DNA from: Methanocatella intestini
GTDB lineage: Archaea; Methanobacteriota; Methanobacteria; Methanobacteriales; Methanobacteriaceae
Assembly: GCF_002252585.1 (NCBI RefSeq)
Contig: NZ_NQLD01000016.1
Length of the DNA stretch: 64,000 bases
Direction: 5' to 3' (one strand)
The position numbers and the translations under genes are program-made. Positions 10,706-20,500 of the stretch are shown one piece after another. Positions within the stretch are counted from its first letter, which is position 1. Every line of letters begins with the position of its first letter. The notes beneath the pieces are model-generated. The model had not been told where the DNA came from. It searched no databases and saw only the letters and a list, made by a program, of their open reading frames with translations.

Positions 10706-11647
10706 CTAAAGCAAATTATTTGGCTCAAATTTATTTATAAACTCTTCATTATCTTCAAAAAAATCAATTAACTCTATTTCATCACCATCATAAATTAACT
10801 CAATAGATTCAATATATTTCTTATATCTCTCCAGCCTACTTTTCAATTTAGAACAATTTAACTTTATAATTTCATTACCCATAACTCTATCTTTCTTATT
10901 AGAAATAAAAACTAATTTATTTAACTCCCCAATACTTAAAGAAGTAACTTTATCCCCCATTGAATCATTTTTAAACTTTATAAGCATTAAAAATTTAGAA
11001 TCAGTTTTTTTACTGTTAGATTTCCTTAAATTTGTTCCGAACCATAAAGATTTTTTAAATAAAATTAAATCCTCATCCAATAACAATTTATTATAATTAT
11101 TTGGATTAATACTTATATCATAAGATATAATTGCATCATCAACAACATATTCAAAACCATTAGTTTTTTGTTGACCACTATTAGTGGCAAAAGGAGCTCC
11201 AATTTGAAGCCTTTTTATTTGTGCGCCATTTATATCAACACCATAACTTATTTGAATTGGGCCATAAATTTGAGTAGGGTTCTTTTTAAAAGAAAAAGTA
11301 CCTCCAAACATACGAACATCTGGAGAATTTTCTTTTAATGCTTCAAAATCATCATCAAACAAGTTTTTATAAGCATCATCCCTTGTTTGAAATTTATTTT
11401 CCTCTATTTTAGCATTATCAACTAAACGTGGAAAAAAGAAAACTATATTTTTCTTGTTCTCAATATCTTCAATAGTATCATGAATATATTTCCTAACATT
11501 GTACTTTATACATTTATCAGTTGTAAAAACATTACCATCAAAATTGCGTGGAGAATTATCTACAAAATCGCCATTAGGATTTCCCATAACAGTTTCAGTT
11601 AAATAAATTCCTTGATAATAATTTTCTACAAAGTTTTCATTATTCAA
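10706..11647 (-). CDS. cas7: Cascade backbone subunit Cas7 (Csh2 family)
   Basis: Cas7 forms the filament along the crRNA spacer in type I Cascade. The start region TETVMGNPNGDFVDNSPRN and the motif DVRMFGG are hallmarks of the Csh2 group of I-B Cas7 proteins. The start is a TTG at 11645-11647 preceded by GGAGG and overlaps the cas8 stop. The 313 residues are a normal length. Csh2 places the system in the I-B subtype rather than I-A or I-C. Confidence 0.95.
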   Translation of the reverse strand: MNNENFVENYYQGIYLTETVMGNPNGDFVDNSPRNFDGNVFTTDKCIKYNVRKYIHDTIEDIENKKNIVFFFPRLVDNAKIEENKFQTRDDAYKNLFDDDFEALKENSPDVRMFGGTFSFKKNPTQIYGPIQISYGVDINGAQIKRLQIGAPFATNSGQQKTNGFEYVVDDAIISYDISINPNNYNKLLLDEDLILFKKSLWFGTNLRKSNSKKTDSKFLMLIKFKNDSMGDKVTSLSIGELNKLVFISNKKDRVMGNEIIKLNCSKLKSRLERYKKYIESIELIYDGDEIELIDFFEDNEEFINKFEPNNLL

Positions 11648-13644
11648 TTTAATTCCTCCTTAAAATTATATTTCTTGGGTAATATATCTTGAGCATAATA
11701 ACCTGTAAAAAGTAACAATAAATAATCTTCAAAATCAAAATCATTTCCTTCATCAAATAAATTATTACTTTCTAATTCAAACATTTTAAATATAAATTTA
11801 CCTTTTTTATTCATTTTATTTATATAAAAATCATTTTTTTGTAAAATTTCAGTTATAAAAAGTTTTTTAATATTATTTCTATTAACATTAGAAACAAAAT
11901 TAGAAAACACCACCCCTTTTTTACCATGTGCTTTTTTAAATCCATCAATATATGAAATAAATTGGCCTAATAAATAATATTTCAATGCCAAATCTTCTTT
12001 AATCAATGATTTGACCTTATTTTCATCAGTTTCATCAAATGAAACTTCAAAAACATCCTTATTATTTTCCTGTTTTATATTAGGTTTTCCAAAAATTTTT
12101 TTCAAACTTATAACATTATCATTGAATAACATATTATCACTTAAAAATTCTTTTTTAATCATAAAATAATAATTCAATCTCTTTAAAATGTCTTGTTTAT
12201 ATCTATCTTCAAACAAAACATTTTTTTGGAATATTTCAATAGAATTTAACACAATTTCATTAACCATTTTTTTATTTAAAACACCAAAATTAAGTTCATA
12301 AATAAAATTAAAAATATTTTCAGAGTATTTTAAGAAAATTAACTTTGTTTTAGATTTAAAATTATCTTTAGTTATGTAAATCTCATAAAAATAATTAAAA
12401 TTAGGATATTTAATATTATGATCATTATCAATTTCAAAGAAAAACTCTTTAAAAATTTGTTCAAAATCGAAAGTATTTTTTAAATAATTTAAATTATTAT
12501 CCATAAGAATTATTTCATTACCTATATATCTCATTTTATTCTCATCATATAAATATAAATTCTCAAAAGTTACTAAAAATGCACTATAATTTTCAACATA
12601 TTTTTTTATTTTTCTCACTGCCCTATCTTGTTGATATATTATTAAATCAAAATTAAAATTTTTACAATTACTTAAAAATAAATTTAATTTCTCAAACGAA
12701 TTAATATTTTTATTAGCAATTTTTAAAAAATTGTCAAAACCTGCATCTCCCTTTAACTTAGGTATAATTAAAATATTAGATAAATTTAGAATATTTTTTA
12801 ATTTTTCATCTGCATATTTAATAAAAGAATTACATTTTCTGCACACTTGAAAATGTGAATTTTTAACATTATCCTGAAAATTAAAAGAATGAAACTTATC
12901 CAAGTTATAACATGATAAAGCAGCATATGTAGTTACACTATTCCCACAAATTGAACAAATACCATCATGAAAATCATCGACTTCTTTAGATCGTTTATGT
13001 AAAAATTTTGAATGAAAATAAAAAAAATCATTTATTAAATCTAAACAATCACCAAAAATACAAGCTAAATAAAAATTATCATTATTAATATTATTATTTT
13101 CTTTAAATTTATTTATCTCATTTATAATATCCTGAACATTATTTAAAACAAAGCCATAATACTTATTTATTAATTCATTAATCTCAATAGCACTCCACTT
13201 TTTAAATAGATATCGTAAATTTTTTTTTTGATTTTCATCAAAAGGAATTTGATTCAAATATAAACCTTCAAAATCTTCAAAATAGTAATTAACATACCTA
13301 GAAAAATTTTTATTATTTTCATTTGCTTTTATAGAACCCACGACTTTATTCTCAAATTTATTAAGGTCACCAATCTTAATAAAAAATGGTGAAAACCCCA
13401 ATAAATGAGCTGTTGATGGAATTATAATATTTTGATTAGAAGAATGATACAACTCATTATTAAAACATGATAGTTCAGAATAGTTTGGAGAAAAATCCTT
13501 TTTAAAACAAATATCCCCCAGTTTAAATTTATCATCATCATACAAAATAGTAAAAATACAATCATCATCATGAACATTTTTACCAAAATCAACTTGATTA
13601 TTTTCATTTAACCATTTTCCCAATTCTTGCAAATCTTTTATCAA
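11644..13644 (-). CDS. cas8b: Cascade large subunit Cas8b (Csh1-like)
   Basis: The first gene of the operon encodes the 666-residue large subunit that recognises the PAM and recruits Cas3. A zinc-finger pair is visible: CSIC (Cys230, Cys233) and CRKC (Cys268, Cys271), as in Csh1/Cas8b proteins. The rest is very Asn/Lys/Phe rich and poorly conserved, as usual for this family. The start is a TTG at 13642-13644, five bases after GAGGTGA, with TATA-like sequence further upstream near 13720-13740. The identification is from zinc motif, size and position in front of csh2. Confidence 0.9.
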   Translation of the reverse strand: MIKDLQELGKWLNENNQVDFGKNVHDDDCIFTILYDDDKFKLGDICFKKDFSPNYSELSCFNNELYHSSNQNIIIPSTAHLLGFSPFFIKIGDLNKFENKVVGSIKANENNKNFSRYVNYYFEDFEGLYLNQIPFDENQKKNLRYLFKKWSAIEINELINKYYGFVLNNVQDIINEINKFKENNNINNDNFYLACIFGDCLDLINDFFYFHSKFLHKRSKEVDDFHDGICSICGNSVTTYAALSCYNLDKFHSFNFQDNVKNSHFQVCRKCNSFIKYADEKLKNILNLSNILIIPKLKGDAGFDNFLKIANKNINSFEKLNLFLSNCKNFNFDLIIYQQDRAVRKIKKYVENYSAFLVTFENLYLYDENKMRYIGNEIILMDNNLNYLKNTFDFEQIFKEFFFEIDNDHNIKYPNFNYFYEIYITKDNFKSKTKLIFLKYSENIFNFIYELNFGVLNKKMVNEIVLNSIEIFQKNVLFEDRYKQDILKRLNYYFMIKKEFLSDNMLFNDNVISLKKIFGKPNIKQENNKDVFEVSFDETDENKVKSLIKEDLALKYYLLGQFISYIDGFKKAHGKKGVVFSNFVSNVNRNNIKKLFITEILQKNDFYINKMNKKGKFIFKMFELESNNLFDEGNDFDFEDYLLLLFTGYYAQDILPKKYNFKEELN

Positions 13645-13875
13645 ATACTCACCTCACATTATACACATATTGGTGACAAACTAAAATTATAAAAATATTG
13701 TTGTATAATTTATATATAAACTATTACTATATATAATTTATCAAATTTTTTTGATGAAATAATTAAAACATATGACAATGTTTAAAATAAATAACCATTA
13801 TCTAATCAAAATATAAAAAATAACATAATATGAAAACAAAAATTATTTTAACCACAATCCATAAACAAAGTATTA
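13645..13875. promoter_or_regulatory. Divergent promoter region between cas8b and cas6
   Basis: These 231 AT-rich bases separate the leftward cas operon from rightward cas6. On the minus strand TATATATAAA-like and TATATATAGT-like boxes lie around 13710-13740, about 70-95 bases before the cas8b TTG. Nothing else is recognised. Confidence 0.55.
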
Positions 13876-14604
13876 ATGAGACTCGAAATTATCTTAAAAG
13901 GAAAAAACAACTTTAAAGTTCCATTTAATTACAATCATATTTTATCAGCAATTATTTACAATAAAATAGCTGATTTAAATTTTGCCAATGAATTGCACTC
14001 TTCAAAATCATTTAAATTTTTTACATTTTCTCAAATTTATATTCCTAAAAGAAGAATCGTTAAAGATGGAATAATAGCTAAAGACGGAGTTATTAGTTTT
14101 TATATATCTTCACCTAATGATTTTTTAATTAAAAGTCTTGTTGACGGATTTCTTGAAGATTTAGAAATAAGCTTTCAAAACCAAAAATTAACAATTCAAA
14201 AAATTGAAGCATTAAAAACCCCTGAATTTTCATCTAAAAGTGAATTTAAAACCTTGGCACCAATAATTGTCAGAACTAAAAAAGAAATTGATGGTGAACT
14301 TAAAATTTGGGATCTTGCACCTTCAGATAAGTTTTTTAAATCATTGGAAAATAATTTAATAAAAAAATATCTTAAATTTAATAATTTAACAAAAACCGAT
14401 AAAAAAATCAATATATATTCAGATATGAATTTTGTAAAAAGAAAACGAATTTCAATAAATAAAGACAATGCTACAACTCATCACAGAGCTTATATGATGG
14501 ATCTTATTTTAGAAGGAGACCTTGACCTGATTGAATTTGCTTATGATGTTGGAATAGGTGAGAAAAATTCAATGGGCTTTGGAATGGTTAAATTATTGGA
14601 ATAA
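13876..14604 (+). CDS. cas6: CRISPR RNA endoribonuclease Cas6
   Basis: Cas6 cuts pre-crRNA within the repeats, leaving the 8-base ATTGAAAT handle. The C-terminal glycine-rich loop GIGEKNSMGFGMVKL is the family signature, and a His at residue 21 (YNHILSAIIY) is a candidate general base. At 242 residues it is full length. It is the only cas gene outside the main operon and is transcribed divergently from cas8b, with its own ATG directly after an AT-rich leader. Confidence 0.93.
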   Translation: MRLEIILKGKNNFKVPFNYNHILSAIIYNKIADLNFANELHSSKSFKFFTFSQIYIPKRRIVKDGIIAKDGVISFYISSPNDFLIKSLVDGFLEDLEISFQNQKLTIQKIEALKTPEFSSKSEFKTLAPIIVRTKKEIDGELKIWDLAPSDKFFKSLENNLIKKYLKFNNLTKTDKKINIYSDMNFVKRKRISINKDNATTHHRAYMMDLILEGDLDLIEFAYDVGIGEKNSMGFGMVKLLE

Positions 14605-14637
14605 TTTAATAAAAAAAGAGTTAAGAGAAGATTTCTC

Positions 14638-16950
14638 CTAACTGATTGTAATTTTATTTCCAACCTGATAACTGTTCCATGTTGAAGTGATAATATATTT
14701 TCCTTTAAGGAGGTTGATATTTAAACTTGCAACACCATTATCTGCTGTTGTTTTATTGTAAAATACCCCATTTATATTGAATATCACTGTCTGATTAGCT
14801 AAGGGTTTTCCCTGACCGTCAAGAACAGTTGCATTAAATTTACTGCCGTCCTTAAACTTCATGGACAAATCATCAGTAAGCAGGATACTTTTAACAACCA
14901 CATTATTTCCCACATCATATCCGTCATATATTGCAGTTACAATATATTTTCCGGGATTCAAATTGATGTTTAGTGTTACTGTTCCATTTTCATCAACTGT
15001 TCTGTTATAAAATACTCCGTTTATGTTAAATGTTACAGTTTTACCAACAGCTAAGCTTCCGTCTTTATCATAGACTTTTGCTGTGTATTGTGTGCTGTTT
15101 TTATAATATTTGACTATATTATGGTTTTCACAGATAAGTGCTTTGACAGTTATGTTGAAACCTTTTTTCTCATTATTTACAGGATTGTATGCAGTTAAAA
15201 TGTAGGTTCCGGGTCTTAAGTTAATGTTTAATTTGGCATAACCTGAATCATCAGTGTCTCTTGTGTAAAACACACCGTTGATATTGAATGTAACTGCCCT
15301 GTTAGCTAAAGGATTTCCTGAAGTATCAATGAATTTTGCATAATACTGTGTTGCATTTCTAAACATCTTTACAATATCATTACTTTCAATAGTTTTTGAT
15401 ACATTTATATTGACTTCTTTAGAATCACTGCCGAAACGCCCATTATAAGTTACTTTAGCTTGATATTCTCCAGACTCCAAATTAACTGCCAGTGAAGCAG
15501 CGCCTTTATCATCACTAACTTTTTTATAATCAACACCATTGATATTAATGATAACATTTTCACCAGCAATAGGATTACCATTAACATCTTTTAAGTATAC
15601 ATTAAGCCTTTCAGGGCCTTTATAATATTTGTTTACATCATTTACCCAAAGTACGGCACCATAATCATTTACAAATAACTTATCGCTTCCGACAAAATTA
15701 TTATCCAGTGAATGGTATAAATCAAACTGTCCTGATTTAAGTGCCTTAAGAGAAATTGTGATGTAATTATTTACATCACAGTCATTTAAATTCCAAACTA
15801 CAATACGATTAGAATCCAATCTGTAATTTCCTTTAGATACTGTTGCACTATTAAAATCAAATCCTTCCGGAAGAGCAAACTGAACTACAGGGCTTGAATG
15901 AGCAATATAATTAACCTGATATTTCAGCTCAATATTATCCCCAGCAAGACATGAGCTGACGGGAGTCAGTAATCTGAAAACTTCCATACTGCTGCCAAAA
16001 ACATGAGTTCCCAAAAACACTTTATCCCTTGCTAAGGGAAGGGAATTTCTTGAATGGAAATTACTGAAGTAATAAACATTATCTGCCATATGGGATGTTG
16101 AGCGGCCAACACCTGCACCGCCATCATTTGATGCATAGGAATCTACTCCATAGGACAGTCCGTTGGGAGAAGCAGTCAGCTTCCAGTGATAAGTCATTAT
16201 ATTTCTCCTGTTGACACCATAGCTGTCAGTATAAACTTTTTTAATAGCTGCATCAACAGGATTCAGACTGCTGTCATAATTGCCTTTCTGAGACATGGAA
16301 TAAACATTAGGACATAAAACATACTGTCCCGGCTGCAGTTTAGAAACATGATATAAATTAGTAAAGACAACACCGTAAGTTCCGTCAGCTGCCTTAATTA
16401 CAAAATGACCTAAAGAATATCTGGACATTATCTTATAAATTCTTGAAAGATAGTCATTTGTAATCTGATTATTGACAACCATTTCAGAAGCTATGCTTTC
16501 AATCTGGCGAAATGCCGAACCGTCTGTTACACCGCCATTACCAATAAGCCAGCCATTGGACGTAACAATTGCATGTGAAAAATATCCATCACTGGTTTTA
16601 TATTGCTTCAGATAACCAATATCTCCCCAGCTACCGCTTTCAATATAAATATCAGCAGCATTTGTAGCATCACGCCTGACACAGATAACTCCTTCATTAT
16701 CACTTACCTGAAGAACAGCTGAACTGCATTCACTTAAATTAATCAAATCATCAGCAGTCTGACCTGTGTCCTGTCTTACGGCACCCTCTGCATAGTGTTC
16801 TGCATCAGTGTTAGTATCCAACACCACATTATCATTAAATGACAATTCATCTAAATCCTGACTAGCTACAGCATCATCCTGCGCACTGACTGAAGTTATA
16901 GCTATCAGAAAAACAAAAAAAACTAAAATAAAATACTTTCTATTAAACAT
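14638..16950 (-). CDS. Secreted adhesin-like protein with DUF11-like and Ig-like repeats
   Basis: A 770-residue surface protein. Residues 1-23 form a signal peptide ending VSAQD. Residues about 70-330 form a domain I do not recognise, containing GYFSHAIVTSNGWLIGNGG and SRYSLGHFVIKAADG; these could suggest a hydrolase fold, but no catalytic set is clear. A DUF11-like beta domain follows (about 330-430), then four Ig-like units of about 80 residues, each with an ININGV or FNINGVFY core. No membrane anchor or sorting signal is present at the C-terminus, which ends in the last Ig strand, so retention at the wall would have to be non-covalent. It follows cas6 tail to tail and is unrelated to the CRISPR genes. 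Confidence 0.8.
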   Translation of the reverse strand: MFNRKYFILVFFVFLIAITSVSAQDDAVASQDLDELSFNDNVVLDTNTDAEHYAEGAVRQDTGQTADDLINLSECSSAVLQVSDNEGVICVRRDATNAADIYIESGSWGDIGYLKQYKTSDGYFSHAIVTSNGWLIGNGGVTDGSAFRQIESIASEMVVNNQITNDYLSRIYKIMSRYSLGHFVIKAADGTYGVVFTNLYHVSKLQPGQYVLCPNVYSMSQKGNYDSSLNPVDAAIKKVYTDSYGVNRRNIMTYHWKLTASPNGLSYGVDSYASNDGGAGVGRSTSHMADNVYYFSNFHSRNSLPLARDKVFLGTHVFGSSMEVFRLLTPVSSCLAGDNIELKYQVNYIAHSSPVVQFALPEGFDFNSATVSKGNYRLDSNRIVVWNLNDCDVNNYITISLKALKSGQFDLYHSLDNNFVGSDKLFVNDYGAVLWVNDVNKYYKGPERLNVYLKDVNGNPIAGENVIININGVDYKKVSDDKGAASLAVNLESGEYQAKVTYNGRFGSDSKEVNINVSKTIESNDIVKMFRNATQYYAKFIDTSGNPLANRAVTFNINGVFYTRDTDDSGYAKLNINLRPGTYILTAYNPVNNEKKGFNITVKALICENHNIVKYYKNSTQYTAKVYDKDGSLAVGKTVTFNINGVFYNRTVDENGTVTLNINLNPGKYIVTAIYDGYDVGNNVVVKSILLTDDLSMKFKDGSKFNATVLDGQGKPLANQTVIFNINGVFYNKTTADNGVASLNINLLKGKYIITSTWNSYQVGNKITIS

Positions 16951-17547
16951 GAATTCACCTGTAACCTATTAATTAACAGATATGTAATGATTGTATGTTA
17001 AAATATAAACATTTTTATGAAATTCAGATGTGTTTTTAGAATATAAATCAGTAACGGATTCAACTAAAAAATTCAAAAAATCCAATAATATTAATAATGC
17101 CATTATTTATGTGACATTAAGTATTTTTACTTTAATTCATGTTCTAAATCTTGACTAAAGAACATATTTAAGACCTTTTAAATCACATTTATCCATTGCA
17201 AAATCCAAATCACTATCTTCATTAGCTTCACCACAGGCATAAGATCCAAAAAGACTAAAAGTATTTACACCATATTTAACGACAATAGAAATAACTCTTT
17301 TTTTAATATCGCCAATTAGTAAAAATCATGAAAATCACCATTTTTCCTATTCTAATATATTACTTTCATTAATAATAAATTTTCAAAACCTTCTCTTAAC
17401 TCCTTTCTTTTATAATTTTATAAGTAAAAATAGCTTTTTTATAATCATAAAATAAGATTTGGAAGTAAAAATTACAATTGATTTCTAAAAAATAGATAAA
17501 AAATAAAAAAAGCTGATTTGAGTATTTAAACCCAAATCACAAATAAA
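16951..17547. other. Intergenic region between two surface-protein genes
   Basis: About 600 AT-rich bases. They must hold the promoter of the 770-residue protein gene. The centre carries a relic of a nucleotidyltransferase gene (listed separately). The right part, 17326-17547, shows no gene that I can support. Confidence 0.6.
17155..17325 (-). pseudogene. Relic of a MNT-type minimal nucleotidyltransferase
   Basis: On the minus strand a frame of about 56 codons reads KRVISIVVKYGVNTFSLFG and then SYACGEANEDSDLDFAMD. FGSYACGEANEDSDLD matches the GS-x10-D-x-D core of minimal nucleotidyltransferases, the antitoxin-like partner of HEPN toxins. There is no ATG/GTG/TTG start at the expected place, an in-frame stop lies just upstream, and the protein stops after GLKYVL, well short of the usual ~100 residues. 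A continuation in another frame (SQDLEHELK) suggests a frameshift. No HEPN partner gene is seen. Confidence 0.65.
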
Positions 17548-20500
17548 TTATAATTTTCTTTTTCTAGATCCCACGAATATTACACTTAAAATACATAAGA
17601 GCAATATTGCTAGTGGATTTCCTGTATTTGGTAAGCTTACAGATTCACTACCTGCATCTGAAGATGAACCATCATCAGCTGAAGATGAATCGTCTGGATG
17701 AACTGGTTTATCCGGACCGATTGGAGCTGATTTTTTAAGGACTTTAACAGTTACATTGTCGTAGTTGTTTTCCAAGATTACCTCAAATGTTTCGCTTGTT
17801 ACATTGACATATACTGTTGAATTGCCTTCATTTAATGCTTTAGCTACAAATGTTAATACGACTTTTTCACCATTTGTTAAGTTTCCTACATACCATTTGC
17901 CAGAAGTTATGTCAAATATTCCTTTTGTTGCATTATATGAAATAATGCTTAAAGTATTTGGTACAAGTACATTAGCAATTGTATTTATTGCATCGCTTGG
18001 CCCATTATTTATGACAGTAACTGTGCAGACAACAGAGTCCCCAATGTATATTTCAGATTTGTCAGCAACTATGTGTATTTCCAAATCAGCAATATCCTTT
18101 GATTCAATAGTACAGTTAGCAGTTTTGTTTCCAACATTTACAGTATTTGTAATATTTCCTGATTTAGTTACATTAGCTACAACAGTTAAATCAACAGTTG
18201 AATTAGCTGTAATGTTTACAATCCATGTAATAATTCCAGTAGCTGGATTATATACTCCGCCATTTGAAGCATTAATGAATTTTAATCCTTCAGGAAGTAC
18301 ATCTTTAATTACGATATTTGTTGCATTGGTTTTTCCAGGATTTGAAACAGCAATAGTGTAAGTTATTTCATCTCCAATATGGATATCAGAGGAATTAACT
18401 TCTTTTACAGGGATTATTTCAGGAACTGTTACGTTTTTGTTAAATGTTTTATTACCGACAATTACACTGTTAGTTATATTGCCGTATGCTGAAACTGTGG
18501 TATTTACATATAAATATTTGGTTTCTCCAGCAGTTAAGTTAATAATCCAAGTGATTGTACGAGTAGTTTCATTGTATACTCCACCATTTGAAGCATTAAC
18601 AAAAGTTAAACCTTCACCTAATTTATCAGCTACAACAACATCAGTAGCATTGACTTTTCCGGTGTTGTTTACAATTACAGTGTATGTTACATTATCACCG
18701 AAGTTTGGAACTTCAATGTTAATTTCTTTTCCTGGGTTAATTTCAGGTACTGTAATGTTTTTGATAACTGTTTTATTTCCGACAACTACTTTGTTAGATA
18801 AATCACCATAACTTAAAACAGTAACATTTACATTAAATGTTTTAGTTTCGCCTTTAGCCAAATCAACAATCCAAGTAATTGTACCAGTTTTTTCATCATA
18901 TGTGAAATTTTCATCTGCATTTAAGAATTTTAATCCTTTACCTAAAATATCGCAAACAACTACATTGTTAGCATCGCCAATTCCATCATTAGTGACTGTT
19001 ACACTATAAGTTACATTATCACCGAAATTAGGAATTTCATTGTTAACTGTTTTGTTTGAATTGATTTCAGGAACTGTTACATTTTTGTTAAATGTTTTAT
19101 TGCCAACAATTACAGTATTTGTTACATTTCCATATCCTGAAACTGTAGCATTTACTTTAAATGTTTTGGATTCACATTTAGCTAAATCAACAATCCATAT
19201 AATTGTGTTAGTAGCTTCATCAAAGGTATAATTACCAGTAGCACTAATAAATTTCAATCCTTTACCAAGAGTATCTTTAACCACAACATTGTTTGCATCA
19301 CCCATACCATCATTAGAAACAGTAACAGTATAAGTTACATTATCNCCAAAGTTAGGATTNNCAANATTNNCNGTNTTNTNAGGNNTAATNTCAGGAACAG
19401 TCACATTAACAGAAGCTGTCTTATTACCAACAACTAAAGANTTAGAAACATTTCCATAAGCATCAACAGTAGCATTTACATAGAAAGTTCTACTTTCTCC
19501 TTTAGCTAAATCAACAATCCAAGTAACAGTACGTTTAACAGGATCCCAAACACCATTATCAGAAGCACTTACAAAGGTCAAACCTTCACCAAGCCTATCA
19601 ACAATAACAACATTGTTTGCATCACCAANACCATCATTAGAAACAGTAACAGTATAAGTCACATTATCACCGAAATTAGGATTAGCAANANTNACNGTNT
19701 TATCAGGAATGATCTCAGGAACAGTCACATNANCAGAAGCNNTNTTATNNCCAACAANTANANNNTTAGANANANNNCCATAAGCNTCANCANNAGCANT
19801 TACATNGAAAATTTTANNTTCNCCTTTAGCCAAATCAACAATCCAGATAATAGTGCGACTATCTTCATCCCAAGTATACTCCCCAGTAGCTGAAACGAAT
19901 TTAAGACCTTCACCTAAAACATCTTTGACAACTATATTATTAGCATCACCAATACCATCATTAGTAACTTTAATAGTGTAATCTACCTTATCGCCAAAGT
20001 TAGGATTAGTAATATTAACTGTTTTATCAGGAGTAATTTCAGGAACAGACACATCAGCAGAAGCACTTTTATCCCCAACAGATACAATGTTGGTTAAAAC
20101 ACCATACTCATCAGCAACAGCAGTTACAGTCAAATCAATGGAACTGCCTGCATCAATGTCAACTATCCAGGTAACAGTATGAGTAGCTGCATCATAAACA
20201 CCATTATTAGAAGAACCGACATATTTCAATCCTTTATCCAAATGATCCACAACAACTACATTCTTAGCATCAACAATTCCATTATTGGTAACAGTAACAG
20301 TATAAGTTACAGTATCACCGAAATTAGGATTTTCAACATCAACAGACTTACCCGGAATAATTTCAGGCACTGCAATATTTACAGAACTTGATTTGTCTCC
20401 AACAACAACAGTATTAAGAATGTTTCCATAAGCTGAAACAGTAGCAATCAAATTAAATACTTTAAATTCACCTTTAGCCAAATCAACAGTCCAAGTAACA

